Assembly: GCA_900112325.1 (NCBI GenBank)
Contig: FOLJ01000007.1
Span: 1 to 64,000 of the forward strand
Source of the DNA: Micromonospora sediminimaris
Lineage (GTDB): Bacteria; Actinomycetota; Actinomycetes; Mycobacteriales; Micromonosporaceae
Direction of reading: 5' to 3'
DNA length: 64,000 bases
Numbering within the stretch: position 1 is the stretch's first letter; the number at the start of each line of letters is the position of its first letter. A program made the translations under genes and the position numbers. This document shows positions 33,967 to 42,807 of the stretch, piece by piece. Under the pieces are notes generated by a model. That model was given only the letters and a program-made list of their open reading frames with translations, searched no databases and was not told the DNA's origin.

Positions 33967-36900
33967 GCCGACCGCCGGTCCGGCCGCTGCCGGGCGTACG
34001 CCTGGCGACGCCGGACCGGCTCCGGCCGCCCCGGACCCGACCGGGCCGGGTGCGGCGGACGCCGGTACCGGGCCGGGACTGGACGACGGCAGCTACGAGG
34101 TGCTGCGTCGGCGACTCGCCACGCAGGCGGCCGAACTGGCCCGGCGAGCGGAGGCGCTCAACGCCCGGCGACTGGAGGTCTTCGGCAGCACCGAGCTGCG
34201 ACTGCTGAGCACCGAGCGGATCCGTACGGAGCACAACTGCGTACCCCGGGACATCGTCTCGGTGGGCGGGCTGATGCTGTTCGGCTACAACGTCTTCATC
34301 GGCTTGAAGCCGGAGACCTCCGTCGACGACGTCTTCTCGCTCCACCGGTTCAGCCAGGAGCCCGGGAAACCGGGCGCGGGCAAGGGCGCCGGCCCGGAGG
34401 TGGCCGGGTTCCGGTTCGACGAGGCGGGTCACGACGAACTGCCCGGGCTGCTCCGCGACCCGCAGTTCGTCCGCGACTTCGGTGAGCTGTACCGCTACTA
34501 CCGGCAGGCCCGCCTGCTGCAACTGCGCCGGGTCGACGGCCGGCTGCTGGCGGTGTTCCAGACCGGGCCGCGCACCGAGGACATCCGGGTGCTGCGGTGG
34601 CGGGTCGGCGTCGACGGGGTGCCCGAGTACCTGGACAGCCGGGGCGAGCGGGACCACGTCTTCCCGCCGTCGCACGACTTCGAGTGGACCGAGACGACCC
34701 GCGAGGACCACGTCCTCGGCCGGCACCCGCACATCTCCATCGACGGCCAGGTCTTCGTGGAGACGGTCGGTGGCACGCTGACCGTGAAGGTGGAGAACAA
34801 CACCGAGGTCGGCGAGGGCATCTACAGCGAGCCGGTGGACGAGCCGTTGCAGAGCCTCGCCGACGCCGACGTGCACTGGGCCCGGGTGGGGCCGCTGATC
34901 CTGTTGCGGCTGCGGCCGTACAAGGAGACGCAGTGGCGGCACCTGGTGTTCAACACGCTCACCCGGGAGGTGATCCGGCTCGACGGCATCGGCGTCGCCT
35001 GTCAACGGCTGCCGGAGGACCACGGCATCATCTTTCCCGGCGGGTACCACCTGGTCACCGGAGTCACCAGGACGTTCGACACCGACGTGTCGGACCTGGA
35101 GTTCGAGCGGGTGGTGCGCTCGCCCAACGGCGAGGACGTGCTCTACGTCTTCCACGCCCGCGCCGATGGCCGAAGCCTGCTGCTGCCGTACAACGCGATC
35201 CGCAAGGAGGTGGCCGCGCCGATCCCGTGCCACGGGTTCTCGCTGTTCGACGACGGCACGCTCGTGGTGTTCCGGGCCGTGTCCGAGGAACCGACCCGGG
35301 TCCATCCGATGCAGGTCTGGCAGACGCCGTACGTCTCGGACGCGTACGCGGCGGCGCAGCCGGCCGGCACCGGGCCGCTGGAGCGGATCGGCAACGCAGA
35401 CCTGGTACGCGGCATCTCGGACTGCCTCTCGGCGGCCGGGATGGTCGACGACACCGCCACCGCCGGGCTCTACGAGGCGCTGATCGCCGCCTGCGCCCGG
35501 ATCGCCGACCACTACCACTGGCTCGGCGAGGACGAACTCGGTGACCTGGCCACGCCGCTGGCCGGGCTGCGCCGCACCGCCGCCGCCGTGCTGGAGGAAC
35601 ACGAGAAGGTCCGGACGCTCACCGAGCGGGCCCGCGCCGAACTGGACGACAGCGCCGAGCAGATCGCCTCGCTGGCCCGCCGGGCGCGCGGCGAGGCGCC
35701 GCTGACCGCCGACGACTGGGTCACCCAGTTGGGCGGCCTGCGCCGCGCCCGGGGCCACCTGGAAACGCTGCGGGAACTGCGGTACGTCGACCACGCCCGG
35801 ATCGACGAGCTGGCCGGGCGGCTGGACGAGGAACTGGCGGCGGCCGGCCGTCGGGCTGTCGAGTTCCTGCGCCGCGACGAGGCGTTCAGCGGCTACCAGC
35901 AGGAGGTGGAACGGCTCGCCACGAAGGCCGCCGAGATCGGCACCGTGGCGGAGGCGGGCACCGTCCGCGACGAGTTGGCCGCCCGTACCGATGGACTTCA
36001 GACCATCACCGACGTGGTCGGCGGGCTGGACATCGCCGACGCGACGGTCCGCACCGGCATCCTGGGACGCGTCGGTGAGGTGCTGGGCGCGGTCAACCGG
36101 GCCCGCGCGGTGCTGGACAAGCGCCGTCAGGAACTGGCCGCGGCGGAGGGCCGGGCCGGCTTCGCCGCCGAGTTCGCCCTGCTCGGGCAGGCGGTCACCG
36201 GCGCGCTGGCGGCGGCGGACACCGCCGAGCGCTGCGACGAGCAGCTGGGCCGGCTGCTGCTGCGGGTGGAGGAACTGGAGTCCCGGTTCGGCGAGTTCGA
36301 CGACTTCCTCGCCGAGCTGGCCACCCGGCGTACCGACATCTACGAGGCGTTCTCCTCGCGCAAGCAGGCGCTGCTGGACGAGCGGGCCCGCCGGGCCGAC
36401 CGGCTCGTCACCTCCGCCGAACGGATCCTGGTGAGCGTGCACCGGCGAGCCGGCAGTCTCGGCTCGCTCGACGACATCAACACCTACTTCGCGGCCGATC
36501 CGATGGTGGACAAGCTGCGCGCGGTGGTCGAGGAGCTGCGTACGCTCGGCGACGCGGTGCGGGCCGAGGAGCTGGACGGCCGGGTCCGGGCCGCCCGCCA
36601 GGAGGCCGGGCGTGGCCTGCGTGACCGTCTCGACCTGTACGCCGACGGCGGCGAGACGATCCGGCTGGGCCGGCACCGCTTCGCGGTGAACACCCAACCG
36701 ATCGACGTGGCGGTGGTGCCGGCCGAGGGTCGGATGGTGGTGGCGGTGACCGGCACCGACTATCGCGCCCTGGTACGCGACGAGGAGTTCCAGCAGACCC
36801 GGCGGTTCTGGGACCAGCTACTGGTCTCCGAGTCGGCGCAGGTGTACCGGGCCGAGTACCTGGCGACCTCGATTCTGGCCGCCGCCGAGGCCGGCCGCGA

Positions 36901-39040
36901 CGGCCCCGGCCTGGACGAGTTGCACACGGTGGCGGTGGATCCCGACGGGCTGCGGGAACTGGTCCGGCGGATCGCCGAGAACCGCTACGACGAGGGATAC
37001 GAGCGCGGCGTGCACGACCACGACGCGGCCGAGATCCTGCGGGTGCTGCTGCGCCTGCACGCCGGGGCGGGGCTGTTGCGCTACCCGCCGGCCGACCGCG
37101 CCGCCGCCCAGCTTTTCTGGCGGTACGCCACGGACGAGGCGGCCCGGTCGACCTGGACGGCGCGTGCCGCCTCGCTGGCCCGGGCTCGGGCGCGGTTCGG
37201 TCGCCCGGACGGCGAGGACGCCGCCGACCTGCTCTGCGACCAGTTGGCCGAGGCGATCGAGGTGTTCCTGTGTGGGGCAGGACTGCCGGTGCCGCCCGGT
37301 GGCACCGCGCTCGCCGGCGAGTACCTGTTCGCCGAACTCGCCGCACCGCCGGTGCGCTTCGTCACCGGGGGCGGGGCGCGTACCCTGCTGGACCGGTTCC
37401 GCCGGGCGCTCGGTGGCCCGCAGTCCCGTTCCTCCCGCGAGTTCGACGACGACCTGCGGGCGCTCGGTGACGATCTGGCCGGCAGGTACCAGCTGATCGA
37501 CGCGTGGCTGACCGCCTTCCTGGCCACCGACGACGGTGGCCTGTCCGGTTACGACCTGCCGGAGGCGGTCGCCGTCGAGTTGTGCGGCCCCGACCTGGCC
37601 CGCGAGGACAGCGCGGCGACGATGACGGAGACGGTCGTCGGCCTGCTCGGCGCGCACCCGCGCATCGACGGCTCCACCCTCGACGTCCGGTTGGACGAGA
37701 CGCTGGCCCGGACCCGCACGTTCCGCACCGAACTGGTCCCGGCGTACCGGGACTACCAGCGGCGCCGCAACGCGCTGGTGGAGGTCGAGCGGGAGCGACT
37801 GCGGCTGGAGGAGTACCGGCCGAAGGTGATGAACGCCTTCGTCCGCAACCGGCTGCTCGACGAGGTGTACCTGCCGCTGATCGGCGACAACCTGGCCCGG
37901 CAGCTCGGCGCTACCGGCGACGGCAAGCGGGTCGACCAGTCCGGCCTGCTGTTGCTGATCTCACCGCCCGGCTACGGCAAGACCACCCTGATGGAGTACG
38001 TGGCGAGCCGGCTCGGCCTGGTCTTCGTCAAGGTCAACGGCCCGGCGCTGGGCTCGAAGGTCACCTCGCTGGACCCGGCGGAGGCGCCCGACGCCACCGC
38101 CCGGCAGGAGGTCGAGAAGATCTCCTTCGCCCTGGAACTGGGCAACAACGTGCTGCTCTACCTGGACGACATCCAGCACACCAACCCGGAGCTGTTGCAG
38201 AAGTTCATCTCGCTCTGCGACGGGCAACGCCGGATGGAGGGCGTCTGGGAGGGCCGCACCCGCACCTACGACCTGCGCGGCAAGCGGTTCGCGGTGTGCA
38301 TGGCGGGCAACCCGTACACCGAGTCGGGGAAGCGGTTCCGGATCCCGGACATGCTCGCCAACCGGGCCGACGTGTGGAACCTCGGTGACGTGCTCTCCGG
38401 CCGGGAGGAGGTCTTCGCCCTCAGCTACGTCGAGAACGCGCTCACCGCGAACCCGGTGCTGGCACCGCTCTCCGGGCGTGATCGCGCCGACCTGGAACTA
38501 CTGGTGCGGATGGCCCGGGGCGACGACACGGTCCGCCCCGACCAGCTGTCGCACCCGTACCAGCCGGTGGAGCTGGAGCAGGTCGTCTCGGTGCTGCGCA
38601 AGCTGCTGCGGGTGCAGCAGGTGGTGCTGGCCAACAACCAGGCGTACATCGCCTCGGCGGCGCAGTCCGACGACGCCCGTACCGAACCGCCGTTCCAGCT
38701 CCAGGGGTCCTACCGGAACATGAACAAGCTGGCCGAACGGATCGTCCCGGTGCTCACCGACGAGGAGTTGGAGGCGGTGATCGACGATCACTACTTGGGT
38801 GAGGCACAGACCCTGGCGGCCGGCGCGGAGGCGAACCTGCTGAAGCTCGCCGAGTTGCGCGGTCGGCTCACACCGGGGCAGGCCGCCCGCTGGGCCGAGG
38901 TGAAGGCCGCCTTCCAGCGTTCGCGGGCGCTCGGCGGAGCCGGCGACGACCCGGTCGACCGGGCGGTGGGCGCGCTCGGCCTGCTCGCCGACCGGGTCAG
39001 CGGCGTCGCCGCCGCCATCGGCCGGGCCACGGACCGCTGA
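33959..39040 (+). CDS. Giant MoxR-like AAA+ ATPase ('DNA repair ATPase' annotation), flotillin-associated
   Basis: 1693 residues, GTG start overlapping the flotillin stop. Disordered Pro/Ala N-terminus (1-45); a conserved beta-propeller-like module (about 60-480; VGGLMLFGYNVFIGLKPETS, TEDIRVLRWRVGVDG); long alpha-helical/coiled-coil middle (500-950); a second beta/alpha module and helical part (900-1300); then an AAA+ domain with Walker A SPPGYGKTT (1335-1343), Walker B VLLYLDD (D1403, D1404), sensor-1 CMAGNPYTESG and an IPDMLANRADVWNLGD segment, as in MoxR/McrB-like AAA+. Such proteins are often labelled DNA repair ATPase without direct proof. Function unknown; context points to a membrane-associated remodelling machine. 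Confidence 0.85.
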   Translation: MSEPTAGPAAAGRTPGDAGPAPAAPDPTGPGAADAGTGPGLDDGSYEVLRRRLATQAAELARRAEALNARRLEVFGSTELRLLSTERIRTEHNCVPRDIVSVGGLMLFGYNVFIGLKPETSVDDVFSLHRFSQEPGKPGAGKGAGPEVAGFRFDEAGHDELPGLLRDPQFVRDFGELYRYYRQARLLQLRRVDGRLLAVFQTGPRTEDIRVLRWRVGVDGVPEYLDSRGERDHVFPPSHDFEWTETTREDHVLGRHPHISIDGQVFVETVGGTLTVKVENNTEVGEGIYSEPVDEPLQSLADADVHWARVGPLILLRLRPYKETQWRHLVFNTLTREVIRLDGIGVACQRLPEDHGIIFPGGYHLVTGVTRTFDTDVSDLEFERVVRSPNGEDVLYVFHARADGRSLLLPYNAIRKEVAAPIPCHGFSLFDDGTLVVFRAVSEEPTRVHPMQVWQTPYVSDAYAAAQPAGTGPLERIGNADLVRGISDCLSAAGMVDDTATAGLYEALIAACARIADHYHWLGEDELGDLATPLAGLRRTAAAVLEEHEKVRTLTERARAELDDSAEQIASLARRARGEAPLTADDWVTQLGGLRRARGHLETLRELRYVDHARIDELAGRLDEELAAAGRRAVEFLRRDEAFSGYQQEVERLATKAAEIGTVAEAGTVRDELAARTDGLQTITDVVGGLDIADATVRTGILGRVGEVLGAVNRARAVLDKRRQELAAAEGRAGFAAEFALLGQAVTGALAAADTAERCDEQLGRLLLRVEELESRFGEFDDFLAELATRRTDIYEAFSSRKQALLDERARRADRLVTSAERILVSVHRRAGSLGSLDDINTYFAADPMVDKLRAVVEELRTLGDAVRAEELDGRVRAARQEAGRGLRDRLDLYADGGETIRLGRHRFAVNTQPIDVAVVPAEGRMVVAVTGTDYRALVRDEEFQQTRRFWDQLLVSESAQVYRAEYLATSILAAAEAGRDGPGLDELHTVAVDPDGLRELVRRIAENRYDEGYERGVHDHDAAEILRVLLRLHAGAGLLRYPPADRAAAQLFWRYATDEAARSTWTARAASLARARARFGRPDGEDAADLLCDQLAEAIEVFLCGAGLPVPPGGTALAGEYLFAELAAPPVRFVTGGGARTLLDRFRRALGGPQSRSSREFDDDLRALGDDLAGRYQLIDAWLTAFLATDDGGLSGYDLPEAVAVELCGPDLAREDSAATMTETVVGLLGAHPRIDGSTLDVRLDETLARTRTFRTELVPAYRDYQRRRNALVEVERERLRLEEYRPKVMNAFVRNRLLDEVYLPLIGDNLARQLGATGDGKRVDQSGLLLLISPPGYGKTTLMEYVASRLGLVFVKVNGPALGSKVTSLDPAEAPDATARQEVEKISFALELGNNVLLYLDDIQHTNPELLQKFISLCDGQRRMEGVWEGRTRTYDLRGKRFAVCMAGNPYTESGKRFRIPDMLANRADVWNLGDVLSGREEVFALSYVENALTANPVLAPLSGRDRADLELLVRMARGDDTVRPDQLSHPYQPVELEQVVSVLRKLLRVQQVVLANNQAYIASAAQSDDARTEPPFQLQGSYRNMNKLAERIVPVLTDEELEAVIDDHYLGEAQTLAAGAEANLLKLAELRGRLTPGQAARWAEVKAAFQRSRALGGAGDDPVDRAVGALGLLADRVSGVAAAIGRATDR

Positions 39041-39048
39041 ACCCCGAC

Positions 39049-39102
39049 GTCAGGCAGGGCCCCTTGCCGACGGCCTCCAGTACAACAGGGGCCCTTCCTG
39101 AC
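39049..39102. repeat. Palindromic intergenic element, AGGGCCCCT family
   Basis: Arms 39049-39064 (GTCAGGCAGGGCCCCT) and 39087-39102 (AGGGGCCCTTCCTGAC), one mismatch in 16, 22-nt centre, between two convergent genes. Different sequence family from the TTGATCA palindromes. Probably doubles as a bidirectional terminator. Confidence 0.75.
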
Positions 39103-39124
39103 ACTGCGGGCGTTGCGGCTGGCC

Positions 39125-40270
39125 TCAGGTGAGCGCCAGCACAGCCCCCAGTACCCGCTGGACCAGCGCGGTCTGCCCCTCGGCCTTGGCATCGGTCGGG
39201 CTGGCGGCGAACACGAACCGCAGGCCGCCGTCGTCGAGGGCACCGACGGCCGCCTGGTAGCCGTATCGGGCGCCGGACTTGCCCCAGAGCACCCGGCCGT
39301 CGGGCAGTCGGATCGAGGAGAGGCCGCCGTTGCTGTACTCCGCACCCGTCCACGGAAGGGTGAACAGTTCACGTTGCTGCGCGGGGGCGAGCAGCCGGCC
39401 GTCGAACAGGGCCGCGGCGAACCGGTCCAGGTCGGCGACGGTCGAGATCAGGTCACCCGAGGCGGGGGTGAAGCTCTGACTCCAGCGCGTCGCGTCCACC
39501 AGTTCGGTCCGGCCGTCGCGGTCCACCTGCTGGTAGCCCCGCACGTGCGGGCCACGGATCCCGATGGCGTAGCCCGGGGCGTACGTGTCGCGTAAGCCGA
39601 GCGGCCGGAAGATCCGGTGCCGCATCTGCTCGGCGTACGACCGGCCGGTCACCCGCTCGATCAGGATGCCGGCGACGATGTAGCCCATGTTGGTGTAGCG
39701 CTGGGCGGTGCCCGGGACGTACTCCGGTGGGTTCGTCAGCGCCGTCCGGACGATCTGCTCGGGGGTCCAGCGGTCGAAGCGGTGCTGGAGTTGCCAGTCC
39801 AGCCCGTCGGGCAGGACAGGGCTGGGCAGACCACTTGTGTGGGCGAGCAGCTGCCGTACGGTCACCGTCGGCCAGTCGGCCGGGATCAGGTCCGGCAGGT
39901 ACGGGCGTACCGGCTCGTCGAGGTCCAACTGGCCCTCCGCCACCAGTTGGTAGACCACGACGGCGGTGAAGACCTTGGTCACGCTGCCGATCCGGATCCG
40001 GGCGTCACGCGGGACCGGTGCCGAGGAGCGCAGGTCGCGTACGCCGAAGGTGTCCTCGAAACAGCCGGTCGGGGTGGTGACCCGCAGTTGAACGCTGGTG
40101 GTGGTGAGTTCGGGGTCGGGGATCTCGCCGACCGCCGTGATCAGGCTCGTGGGGTCGAACGATCCGATCGGGCAGTCGCGGTTGGTCGCGCCGGCGGGTA
40201 CCGCCAGGGTGCCGGCCAGCAGCGCGCCGGCGGTGACTCCGGCGAGGAGATTACGCCTGGTGAGTTTCAT
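39125..40270 (-). CDS. Secreted serine hydrolase, class C beta-lactamase / D-Ala-D-Ala carboxypeptidase family
   Basis: 381 residues from ATG 40270, with a twin-arginine-like signal (KLTRRNLLAGVTAGALLAGT, cleavage near PAGA). Catalytic set: S96-V-T-K99, Y192-T-N194, and KSG in VLWGKSGARYGYQ. HTSGLPSP loop present. Typical of actinobacterial esterase/carboxypeptidase-type S12 enzymes; acts outside the cell. Convergent with the giant ATPase gene; not obviously part of its operon. Confidence 0.9.
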   Translation of the reverse strand: MKLTRRNLLAGVTAGALLAGTLAVPAGATNRDCPIGSFDPTSLITAVGEIPDPELTTTSVQLRVTTPTGCFEDTFGVRDLRSSAPVPRDARIRIGSVTKVFTAVVVYQLVAEGQLDLDEPVRPYLPDLIPADWPTVTVRQLLAHTSGLPSPVLPDGLDWQLQHRFDRWTPEQIVRTALTNPPEYVPGTAQRYTNMGYIVAGILIERVTGRSYAEQMRHRIFRPLGLRDTYAPGYAIGIRGPHVRGYQQVDRDGRTELVDATRWSQSFTPASGDLISTVADLDRFAAALFDGRLLAPAQQRELFTLPWTGAEYSNGGLSSIRLPDGRVLWGKSGARYGYQAAVGALDDGGLRFVFAASPTDAKAEGQTALVQRVLGAVLALT

Positions 40271-40636
40271 GGGGAGAGCCTGCCGAGCCCGGCGGAGCGG
40301 GAGGTATCCGGAATCCACCCCACCGTCCCCTGAGGACTCTCCCGTAGGGGCGTGTCCCGATTCCCCTCCCACCGGGTCGCCGCCGCTGCCTCGGTCCGGT
40401 CGGCGGGCACCTCGCACAAAATCGCTGTCGAGTCAAGTGGCGGATTGTCGGATCTCAATCGAAAACACCGTCCGATTTTGGCCCGCTTTCCGAATCTCAG
40501 CATTTCCCTATTTCTTCCTCAGACTTCCCACAAGAAAACGCTGACGCCGATAACGACACTTACATGTGTCGGCTGCGGCGTGCCGTACCGCCAGCAGCGG
40601 GCATCCGTCGAATCACGAGAGAAGTGGGGTAACGAC
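40271..40636. other. Intergenic region with AT-richer promoter segment (366 nt)
   Basis: Divergent space between the serine hydrolase and a small secreted protein. 40420-40580 is clearly less GC-rich than its surroundings (runs such as AATCGAAAACACC, ATTTCCCTATTTCTTCC). No gene supported; a frame open from 40352 lacks a start signal. Likely the promoter(s) of one or both genes. Confidence 0.55.
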
Positions 40637-41101
40637 ATGCGATCCAACAACTCCGGTGTGACCGCCGCCATCCTCGGCCGGCGTGGACTGGCGCTGGTCG
40701 CCGCCGCCGGGACGGTCGCCGGCTCCGTGCTGCTCGGAGCCGTTCCGGCGTACGCCAACGCGACCACCAAGACGGTGGCGTCCGACGGCGACACCGTCAC
40801 CTTCAACACCAGCGACAGCAGCCGGAAGGTAAGCGGGAACGTTTCCTTCACGATCAGCCGGGACGGGAACTGGGAGATCGACGCGGACGCCCGAAACGGG
40901 AACCTGATCGGCCGCAACGCGCACTGGATCTGCGACCTGACGTTGGGTTCGTCGGACCTGCGGAAGTCGACCGGCACCAAGTGGGTGCCGGGTAAGAAGA
41001 CCCGCAGCCTCAACGCCGCCGCGTACGAGCCGTTCATCCAGGTCAGCTTCGACGCGCTGGTGGCGACCGGGCAGGCCGACTGCGACATCGTCGTCGGCTG
41101 A
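40637..41101 (+). CDS. Small secreted protein, unknown function
   Basis: 154 residues. Signal peptide (RRGLALVAAAGTVAGSVLLG, cleavage near AYAN) and a 110-residue beta-rich domain (TKTVASDGDTVTFNTSDSSR, KVSGNVSFTISRDGNWEIDA, NAHWICDLTLGSSDLRKSTG, EPFIQVSFDALVATGQADCD) with two Cys likely forming a disulfide. Resembles small exported beta-sandwich proteins of actinomycetes; no named family recognised. AGAAGTGGGGT precedes the ATG. Preceded by an unusually AT-rich upstream region. Confidence 0.78.
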   Translation: MRSNNSGVTAAILGRRGLALVAAAGTVAGSVLLGAVPAYANATTKTVASDGDTVTFNTSDSSRKVSGNVSFTISRDGNWEIDADARNGNLIGRNAHWICDLTLGSSDLRKSTGTKWVPGKKTRSLNAAAYEPFIQVSFDALVATGQADCDIVVG

Positions 41102-41243
41102 CCCGGACGTCGCCCCGGTTCGGGGGGTGTACGGCCAGGGCCGGTGCGACGCTGGGGGATCCGGTCGAGGGCGTTGGTGTGGCGGTAGGTTGCGCCCACC
41201 GCGCCCTTCGGCGTTGCCGCAGGTCGCGGCAGCACCGTTGGCG

Positions 41244-42806
41244 TCAGCCGTAGTAGCGGCGTAGTTCGCGGGTGAGCACCTTGCCGGTGGCGTTGCGGGG
41301 CAGGTACTTGACGAAGACGACGTCGCGGGGGACGGAGAAGCGGGCCAGGTAGTGCCGGACGTACTCGCGGACCGCCTCGGCGTCGAGGGTTTCGCCGGGG
41401 TACAGGGCGAGGAAGGCGGCGAGCCGCTGGCCGTAGTCAGGGTCGGGTACCCCGATGACGGCGGCCTCGCGCACCTGGGGGAGTTGGGCGAGCAGCTGTT
41501 CCACCTCGGCGGGGAAGACGTTCTCCCCACCGGAGACGATCATGTCGTCGGCGCGGCCGTCCACGAAGAGCAGTCCGTCGGCGTTGACCCGGCCCAGGTC
41601 GCCGGTGTCCAGCAGGCCGTCGTGCCGGTCCCGGTCGGGGCCGGACGTGTAGCCCTCGAAAAGCATCTCGTTGCCGACCAGGATCCGCCCGACCCGGCCA
41701 CCCGGCATCGGCTGGCCGTCGTCGTCGACGATCTCCAGCCGGGTCCCGTGCGGCGGCCTGCCCGCGGTGGTGGGTGCCCGGCGCAGGTCGGCGGGAGTGG
41801 CGATGGAGGCCCAGGACGCCTCGGTCGAGCCGTACAGGTTGTAGAGCACGTCGCCGTAGGTGTCCATGAACGCCGCCGGGAGGCCGCCGGGCAGCGCCGA
41901 GCCGCTCACCGCGACCACCTTCAGCGGCGGCCGGTGCTCCGGCGCCGGCAGCTCCATCAGTCGTTGCAGCATCACCGGCACCGCGAACAGGGCCTGGCAG
42001 CGGTGCCGCACCAGGTCGTCCAGGGTGGCGGCCGGGTCGAAGCGGCGGTGCAGCACGATGGTGGCCCGCAGGGCGAAACAGACCTGTAGGGCCGCGTACC
42101 CCCAGGTGTGGAAGATCGGGGCGGCGATCAGCACCCGGTCCCGGACGTGCAGCGGAATCCGGTCGATGATGGACACCAGCGGGCCGAAGCCGTTCGGGAT
42201 GGGCCGGCGGGCACCTTTCGGCGCACCTGTGGTGCCGGAGGTGAGCACGATGATCCGACCGTCCCGTTCGGGCGGTTGAAGTTCACCGGGTAGGGCGGTG
42301 TCGATCAGTTCGCAGCGGGCCTGTTCGTCGAGGCGGTGCAGGTCCGCCGGCAGCCCGAGGGTCCGTTCGGTGAACTCGTCGTCGTGCACCAGGACCCGCA
42401 GCCGCTGCTCCTGCGCCACGGTGGCCAGCTGCGCCGGGGAGAGGCCGGTGTTGACCAGCACGGCGTCGGCGCCCAGCAGCGTGGCGGCGACGACGGTCTC
42501 GATCAACCCCGGGTGGTTGCGGCAGAGCACGCCGACCCGGTCGCCGGCCTGGACGCCGAGTGCGGCGCGCAGCGCGCGGGCGAGCCGCATGGACCGGTCG
42601 AGCAGTTCGGCGTACGTGAGCTCGGTGCCCTGCTCGTCGATGACCGCGACCCGGCCCGGGTCCCGGGCCGCCGCCTGGCGCAGTTCACCGGCGAGGCTCC
42701 AACCCCACTTGCGCAGCGCGCTGAGCTGGGATGCGACGCGGATCGGACGACCCGGGGCGAGCAGGCCCCGCCGAGTCAGCGTGCTGACGATGAACGGCAG
42801 ATCCAT
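41244..42806 (-). CDS. Fatty acyl-CoA synthetase / AMP-binding protein (FadD-like)
   Basis: 520 residues from ATG 42806 (one nt after the stop of the dehydrogenase gene). ANL-superfamily motifs: IIVLTSGTTGAPKGARRPIP (P-loop), YNLYGSTEASWASIA, GLLDTGDLGRVNADGLLFVDGRADDMIVSGGENVFP (split here: TGDLG and GRADDMI), and the C-terminal catalytic Lys in PRNATGKVLTRE. Activates a fatty or other carboxylic acid to its CoA ester. Third gene of an operon with SCP2 and acyl-CoA dehydrogenase genes. Confidence 0.9.
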   Translation of the reverse strand: MDLPFIVSTLTRRGLLAPGRPIRVASQLSALRKWGWSLAGELRQAAARDPGRVAVIDEQGTELTYAELLDRSMRLARALRAALGVQAGDRVGVLCRNHPGLIETVVAATLLGADAVLVNTGLSPAQLATVAQEQRLRVLVHDDEFTERTLGLPADLHRLDEQARCELIDTALPGELQPPERDGRIIVLTSGTTGAPKGARRPIPNGFGPLVSIIDRIPLHVRDRVLIAAPIFHTWGYAALQVCFALRATIVLHRRFDPAATLDDLVRHRCQALFAVPVMLQRLMELPAPEHRPPLKVVAVSGSALPGGLPAAFMDTYGDVLYNLYGSTEASWASIATPADLRRAPTTAGRPPHGTRLEIVDDDGQPMPGGRVGRILVGNEMLFEGYTSGPDRDRHDGLLDTGDLGRVNADGLLFVDGRADDMIVSGGENVFPAEVEQLLAQLPQVREAAVIGVPDPDYGQRLAAFLALYPGETLDAEAVREYVRHYLARFSVPRDVVFVKYLPRNATGKVLTRELRRYYG

Positions 42807-42807
42807 G

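Noticed and set aside
33935..36697. 920-codon antisense open frame opposite the giant ATPase gene
   Set aside because: It is a shadow in GC-rich DNA: composition is repetitive Val/Gly/Arg/His, no domain is seen, and the opposite strand has a well-supported gene.
39125..40270. Serine hydrolase as the last member of the flotillin/ATPase operon
   Set aside because: It is on the opposite strand, convergent, and separated by a palindromic element, so it is not co-transcribed.
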